This document shows, in pieces, positions 46,524 to 50,526 of a DNA stretch of 50,526 nucleotides. The stretch is from Ophiocordyceps camponoti-saundersi (nom. inval.). Taxonomy: Eukaryota > Ascomycota > Sordariomycetes > Hypocreales > Ophiocordycipitaceae. The DNA is taken from assembly GCA_003339415.1 (NCBI GenBank), contig PDHQ01000253.1, forward strand, positions 1 through 50,526. Direction: 5' to 3'. Position 1 is the first letter of the stretch, and every line of letters starts with the position of its first letter. The position numbers and the translations under genes are program-made. Under the pieces are notes generated by a model that did no database searches, had not been told where the DNA came from, and saw nothing but the letters and a program-made list of their open reading frames with translations.

Positions 46524-47571
46524 TTTTTACGGGAATAAATAGATATACCTATATACCGTAGCTAAGGAAAAAGAAGAAGAGAAAGGGAAAAGGGTGCAGA
46601 AAAAGGGGCAGTTCTAAGTTATTCCTAGTAATTTAAAAAGCGTGGATTTTATAGGGCTAAGAAAAGAAGGGGTCCGTAGCAGGTAGCCTTACCTAGTTTT
46701 GCGGGGGGGGGGGGGGGGGGGGATACCCTAAGCGAGCGTAGTAGATACCTAAGGGGGCGTAACTTCCTAAGTAACCGGGGTCTTTAACTAATATAAGGGG
46801 GGGTCTCTAGCTATAGGGGGAAAAACTAAATAGTAATTCCTTATAAGGAGAAAGACTAGAAGTTAGTTTCTTATATAGAGATAAGAGAAGAGGGAGAAAA
46901 AAAGGCAAGAATTATTTAATTAAATTATAAAGACTTTAAAATAAGTATTTAAATTAGTAATTTATAGTATAAAAGTGTAAGGTTTAAAGTAAAGTTATAA
47001 TTCCGTTTAGTAGAGTTTTTACTATAAGTCCTTTTTAAGACTTAACTTACGATATATAGTTTTTATAATAGCTGTAAAGATAAGGTTAGGGGCTAATTAC
47101 TTACTTGATTCCTCCCTCTTTCGAGGGAAACTAACTTATGCTATATACCTATTAATAACCCCTACTTCGTCTTAACCACCTTTTATATCCTAATCTATAT
47201 AAGCTCTTAGAAGAAGAAACGTGTTAAGGGACTATTTAACTAAACCCTGCTCGGAATCACTATATTTATCGAGGCTGCCTTCGCCATATAATAGGTAGGA
47301 AATTAACCCCTTCTTATACGTATAAATCTAATCTTCCTAGGATCCGTAAGTCCTTTAACCCCTTTTTAGCTAAGTAATACTAATTAATTAAATTCGTTAA
47401 ATTAGGTAAGCTAGTTTAAATAACCCTTTTAACGCCTATAACCCTAACTTACTTATACGGTTTATAGGGCCTAGTAGACCTGTATAGACCTAATAGCCCT
47501 GCTACCTTAAGACCGTCTTCTTTATAAGGGATATATATTTATAGGCAGGGGTGCCTATTACTCCCGCTAAA
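46524..47571 (-). mobile_element. Family B TIR element, reverse, split by family A
   Basis: The ends are TTTTTACGGG (46,524) and CCCGCTAAA (ending 47,571), the inverted repeats of family B. Its reverse complement is collinear with 24,948-26,098: the AGGCAGGGGTGCC and GACCGTCTTC blocks lie near the right end and GGTAGCAGG-type and TTCTTCTTTTTCC-type blocks near the left. With the inner family A copy removed it is about 495 bp. It interrupts an older family A copy and is itself interrupted by a younger one. Confidence 0.82.
46697..47248 (+). mobile_element. Family A TIR element inside family B, right-truncated
   Basis: The left end TTTTGCGG runs into a G20 tract (46,703-46,722), then the TACCCTAAGCGAGCGTAG block and the full family A order to ACTATTTAACTAAACCCTG. 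The last 80-90 bases and right terminal repeat are missing; family B type sequence is recovered at about 47,310. It is the youngest layer of this nest. Confidence 0.78.
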
Positions 47572-47713
47572 TAACTTTTATAATCCTAATCCTTAAGAGC
47601 TCCTAGGATAAAGAAAAAGATAGAGAACTATTTAATTAAATCTTATATAATAGTAGTATTATATTCTAATTTTACGTTTATTTCCTCTAGGTATATCTAT
47701 TACCGCTATTAAC

Positions 47714-48040
47714 GTATCCTAACACCTAATATATAGTAAGTAGATAACGTGCGCGTACCGCGTAAGTATAACTAAGTCTCTTACTATTACTTAGTAACTC
47801 GGGTATAGCTTAGATAAAATACTTCGCCGCCCTAGGAAAAAAGGAAAATCCGGACTTAGCTAGGCATAAATTAAAATAATATATAAAAAAAAATATATAT
47901 ACCTTTCTTTTTTTCTTTCTTTCCTTTCCTATATACTACCCTTCTTAATAGTAATAATTTAATATCTCTCCGCGTTCTCGTATATTATTATCTTACTAGC
48001 TTTTTTATATTAATATATTACTCTTATTCTTACTATATTA
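47714..48040. other. Spacer before the gag relic
   Basis: AT-rich, no family recognised. If the gag relic belongs to an LTR retrotransposon, its 5' LTR and leader should lie here, but no matching LTR is visible in the window and RIP has erased any primer-binding site (whose TGG core would become TAA or TAG). Confidence 0.4.
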
Positions 48041-49760
48041 TTATATTAGACGCGCTCGCGACGCTTATATTATTAAACCGCGCCGATAGTAAGTAAACTA
48101 CGTAGGATAATAGTAATAATAAGGACGCCGCCTTATTAGTTAATCTCTAGTGCCTATATACGCCCTAGCTTAATAACTTAATAAATAATAGCTTAGATTA
48201 TATTCGGGGTCGCTACGCGGCGTAAGATATACTTTTACGGATAGCACTTATTTACCGCCTACGCTCGCCTTTAGCTAGCTATCCGTAACTTATAGGTAAT
48301 AAGTCGAGATAATATTACTCTTACCGAGTCTCCCTAATAAGAAGGTCTTTTACCGCTAAGATTATAAAAATATACCTTAACCTTAAGAAGTCCTACGCTA
48401 AGTTTCTATAGTTTAAGATTAAGAGGAGGATATAGATAAAGATAAGCCTCTTAAGCTTATAGTATATAATATAACCGGTAATATATCTTAATTATAGGAA
48501 ACGCCTAAAAACGCGTTTTCCGGGTTTTTTAATTAATTTAGTATTTAAGAATAGGATATAAGTTATCCTAGCGCTAACCCCTTAGATTTACTAGTTAAAG
48601 AGGCGGAATTAGCCTCCTATATACCTATAACCCCTAACTTTTTAGATCTTATAGGGAATTTAGCTATTCTATTTAGCTAAGCCTTAGTAGATAAGCTTTA
48701 TTTAAACTATTTGCCGGAGCCCGCTCTTATATATAAAAGATTATCCCTTCGATTAAGGTTTACGAGGCTCCTCCTCCTCGTATAACTCCTAGCGCGACCC
48801 TAACTCCTAGGACGATCCTATACGAAGCGAAGGAAACTCCGGATCCCTCTATAGCTCTTGTAATTATCCTAAAGAGCCCGGCCTTCGTCCTTCCTCCTAT
48901 ATAACTAATTTATAATAATCCGATCACCCCTAAGAAAGTAATTACGTTTAGTAAAGGTTAGCGAAAGGACTAGTGTTACTTAGGCCGACCGTATAATATC
49001 CTATATAATAAAGCTAAGCTTTTTATATTATACTGCCGAAAGATTAGCATTACTAAGGATTAATACTACGCTATCTTTCTAGATATTCTTATAAGTCCCG
49101 CGTAATTATACTACCTTTACTATATAGGACCTGAGAAGAGGTAGGATAAGATCTAAAAGATACTCGATTCGCACTTTAATATAGCTACGAATTACACGTA
49201 GTATTAAGTTAACTAGACCGGTACGACGTTCCCTTTTATACGAAGGAAGTTCCCGGATAAGACGATACTAGAAGTCTTCGAGGAACTAATTAAGAAAATA
49301 TAACTCGTATAACGCGTACTTAGCGAAGGGGAAACTTAGCTATACGCTACGATAACTAAGGCCTGCCGTAGCGTGCCGGAACTTAAGCTAGTATTTCTCT
49401 TTACGAAGCCCTCGTACGAAGAGTTTTTCTTTATTCTTCGTATATTACTTTAGATCGCTCTTAACCGTAGGAAACTAACAGATTAATTCTTCGTTAATTA
49501 ACGCTACCGTACGAATTCTTTATATTCGAATTCTCCCTAGCTATAGTTTCGTACGGGCAAATTTAAGTAGGTTCGGTAGGAAGACCGACGCCTATTACCC
49601 CGTACGAAGAAACGTTACTTTATTTATAAGAAGATAAGGTTACTAGTTAATAAACTATAAGTAGGGAGACTTCGACCGCGCGAGAAAGGCATACCCTCGC
49701 AGACGCTTATTATACGGAATACTAAGGATAACTCTAGGATAGTAGGGGCAGATTTACGTC
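48040..49760 (+). pseudogene. gag: Ty1/copia-type retrotransposon gag, decayed
   Basis: The structural polyprotein of an LTR retrotransposon, which forms the particle and binds RNA. A long plus frame with TAA/TAG stops reads YEAPPPRITPSATLTPRTIL, then NKAKLFILYCRKISITKD, LDSHFNIATNYT, FPDKTILEVFEELIKKI, and ITKACRSVPELKLVFLFTKP, the usual order of the fungal copia Gag domain. At 49,613-49,660 the zinc knuckle is visible: RYFIYKK, then (after a one-base deletion) GY-LINYK, that is C-x2-C, GCWS and a His after RIP. TAC/TAT stand for Cys and TAG for Trp. A DRARKAY-type basic segment and YYTEY follow. No protease, integrase or reverse transcriptase is seen, because the tandem array takes over at 49,885. 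Confidence 0.85.
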
Positions 49761-49835
49761 TAGACTATAAGTCTAGGACTAGAAAATTAGTTTTTATAAC
49801 ATAATATACAAATTATCTTATCGACTAAGCATATT

Positions 49836-50246
49836 TTGTTACCTCTTCTTATCTCCTATATTATATATAACAACCTACGTGACTGCCCTCCTTATCCCCT
49901 AAGGGACAAACCCGTTAACTGCTCTTCTTATCCCCTAAGGGACAAACCTGTTAACTGCTCTTCTTGTCCCCTAGGGGACAAACCCGTTAACTGCTCTTCT
50001 TGTCCCCTAGGGGACAAACCCGTTAACTGCTCTTCTTATCCCCTAGGGGATAAACCCGTTAACTGCTCTTCTTATCCCCTAGGGGACAAACCCGTTAACT
50101 GCTCTTCTTATCCCCTAGGGGACAAACCCGTTAACTGCTCTTCTTATCCCCTAAGGGACAAACTTATTAACTGCTCTTCTTGTCCCCTAAGGGATAAACC
50201 CGTTAACTGCTCTTCTTATCCCTTAGTCTTGTCCCCTAAGGGATAA
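49836..50246 (+). CDS. Open frame across the minisatellite, 136 codons
   Basis: The only sizeable intact frame in the window. It begins at TTG (no ATG), follows the gag relic, and encodes about ten copies of a 12-residue unit of the type YPLRDKPVNCSS, with Y/C and R/G exchanges. It closes where a 13-bp insertion shifts the frame at about 50,220. The unit has one Cys and two Ser per repeat. Openness may be a simple result of a 36-bp unit (divisible by three) without a stop, so expression is doubtful. It could also be a residual part of a Gag C-terminus expanded by slippage. Confidence 0.25.
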   Translation: MLPLLISYIIYNNLRDCPPYPLRDKPVNCSSYPLRDKPVNCSSCPLGDKPVNCSSCPLGDKPVNCSSYPLGDKPVNCSSYPLGDKPVNCSSYPLGDKPVNCSSYPLRDKLINCSSCPLRDKPVNCSSYPLVLSPKG

Positions 50247-50526
50247 ACCCGTTAACTGCTCTTCTTATCCCCTAAGGGACAAACCCGTTAACTGCTCTTC
50301 TTGTCCCCTAAGGGATAAACTTGTTGACTGCTCTTCTTGTCCCCTAAGGGACAAACCCGTTAACTGCTCTTCTTATCCCTTAGTCTCTTCTTATCCCCTA
50401 GGGGATAAACCCGTTAACTGCTCTTCTTATCCCCTAAGGGATAAACCCGTTAACTGCTCTTCTTGTCCCCTAGGGGACAAACCCGTTAACTGCTCTTCTT
50501 ATCCCTTAGTCTTGTCCCCTAAGGGA
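49885..50526. repeat. 36-bp minisatellite with an 18-bp palindrome per unit
   Basis: About 17 units, marked by CCCGTTAACTGCTCTTCTT at 49,911, 49,947, 49,983, 50,019, 50,055, 50,091, 50,127, 50,163, 50,199, then 50,248, 50,284, 50,320, 50,356, 50,410, 50,446 and 50,482. Spacing is exactly 36 except for two jumps (49 and 54) where a TCCCTTAGTCT segment is added, a third beginning near 50,506. The unit core TTGTCCCCTAGGGGACAA is a perfect 18-bp palindrome; GTTAAC is another. Variants are TTG/TTA and ACAA/ATAA, which are RIP-type changes, plus CTAGG/CTAAG, which is not. The array continues beyond the window. Confidence 0.95.

Larger units (their letters stand above)
46255..47713 (+). mobile_element. 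Family A element split by a family B insertion
   Basis: The left part (46,255-46,523) matches family A from the ATTTAAATT block to TTATACTATCTTAG, and the right part (47,572-47,713) resumes with TTTTATAATCCTAATCC through the ATTTAATTAAA block to a degraded TACCGCTATTAA end. Between them lies a reverse family B element. The first third of this A copy is missing. It is the oldest layer of the nest. Confidence 0.8.
1..49800. other. RIP-degraded AT-rich block
   Basis: CpA and TpG are almost absent while CpG is common and TpA abundant. In bases 1-600 a hand count gives about 30 CpG, 1 CpA and 2 TpG. This is the expected product of RIP, the C-to-T process of filamentous ascomycetes that acts on CpA in duplicated DNA. 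Loss is equal on both strands and extends through genes, transposons and spacers, so it is regional and not limited to one repeat family. It ends sharply near 49,800, where TG and CA reappear. The stretch 28.8-31.9 kb keeps more TpG, CpA and GC than its surroundings, which suggests younger or lower-copy DNA. Confidence 0.93.

Noticed and set aside
49885..50526. CRISPR array
   Set aside because: Regular 36-bp spacing with palindromes, but there are no unique spacers: the whole unit is repeated, and the context is fungal.
49885..50526. Telomeric repeat
   Set aside because: The unit is 36 bp and contains no TTAGGG-type tract repeats; CCCCTAA occurs only once per unit as part of the palindrome.

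Overview
The window reads as a heterochromatic, AT-rich block of a filamentous ascomycete (Pezizomycotina) genome that has been hit almost to completion by repeat-induced point mutation (RIP). A hand count of the first 600 bases gives about 30 CpG but only 1 CpA and 2 TpG, with TpA in large excess. This holds to about position 49,800. Almost no open frame survives. What remains are fossil genes, readable because their premature stops are TAA or TAG (the RIP products of CAA, CAG and TGG), plus nested repeats. The short ATG-less or TTG-started frames in such DNA are mostly chance.

Layout. 0-4.7 kb: no recognisable gene, but a degenerate ~250-bp two-part satellite at 2.47-3.64 kb. 4.7-9.3 kb: copies of a short TIR element (family A) around two paralogous BTB/POZ-domain pseudogenes that share an intron position. 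9.3-19 kb: an unidentified decayed frame, a duplicated 316-bp block and a dispersed ~100-bp motif (family E), and degenerate AT-rich DNA. 19-29 kb: more family A copies, a second ~520-bp TIR element (family B) split by family A, and two paralogous decayed genes on the minus strand (family F). 29.2-31.9 kb: a less degraded gene with a visible ATG and TATA-like box, interrupted by a 10-N assembly gap between long G-tracts. 32.4-33.9 kb: further decayed frames, one with two clear spliceosomal introns. 35.5-45 kb: an array of about four degenerate ~2-kb repeats, each carrying a decayed ~105-140-codon gene (family C). 45-47.7 kb: a three-level nest of TIR elements. 48-49.8 kb: a decayed Ty1/copia-type gag with its CCHC-like knuckle. 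49.9-50.5 kb: a 36-bp minisatellite that still has TpG and CpA, holds an 18-bp perfect palindrome per unit, and runs off the window.

No functional pathway is encoded here. The history is one of repeated insertion and duplication followed by mutation: genes were duplicated (BTB pair, F pair, C array), TIR elements inserted in sequence (A, then B, then A), and RIP then erased CpA almost everywhere except in the terminal minisatellite and partly in the 29-31 kb gene. The most unusual signals are the palindromic minisatellite abutting gag, the residual-site context bias (GpCpA spared), and the recurring G-homopolymers at fixed positions in family A.
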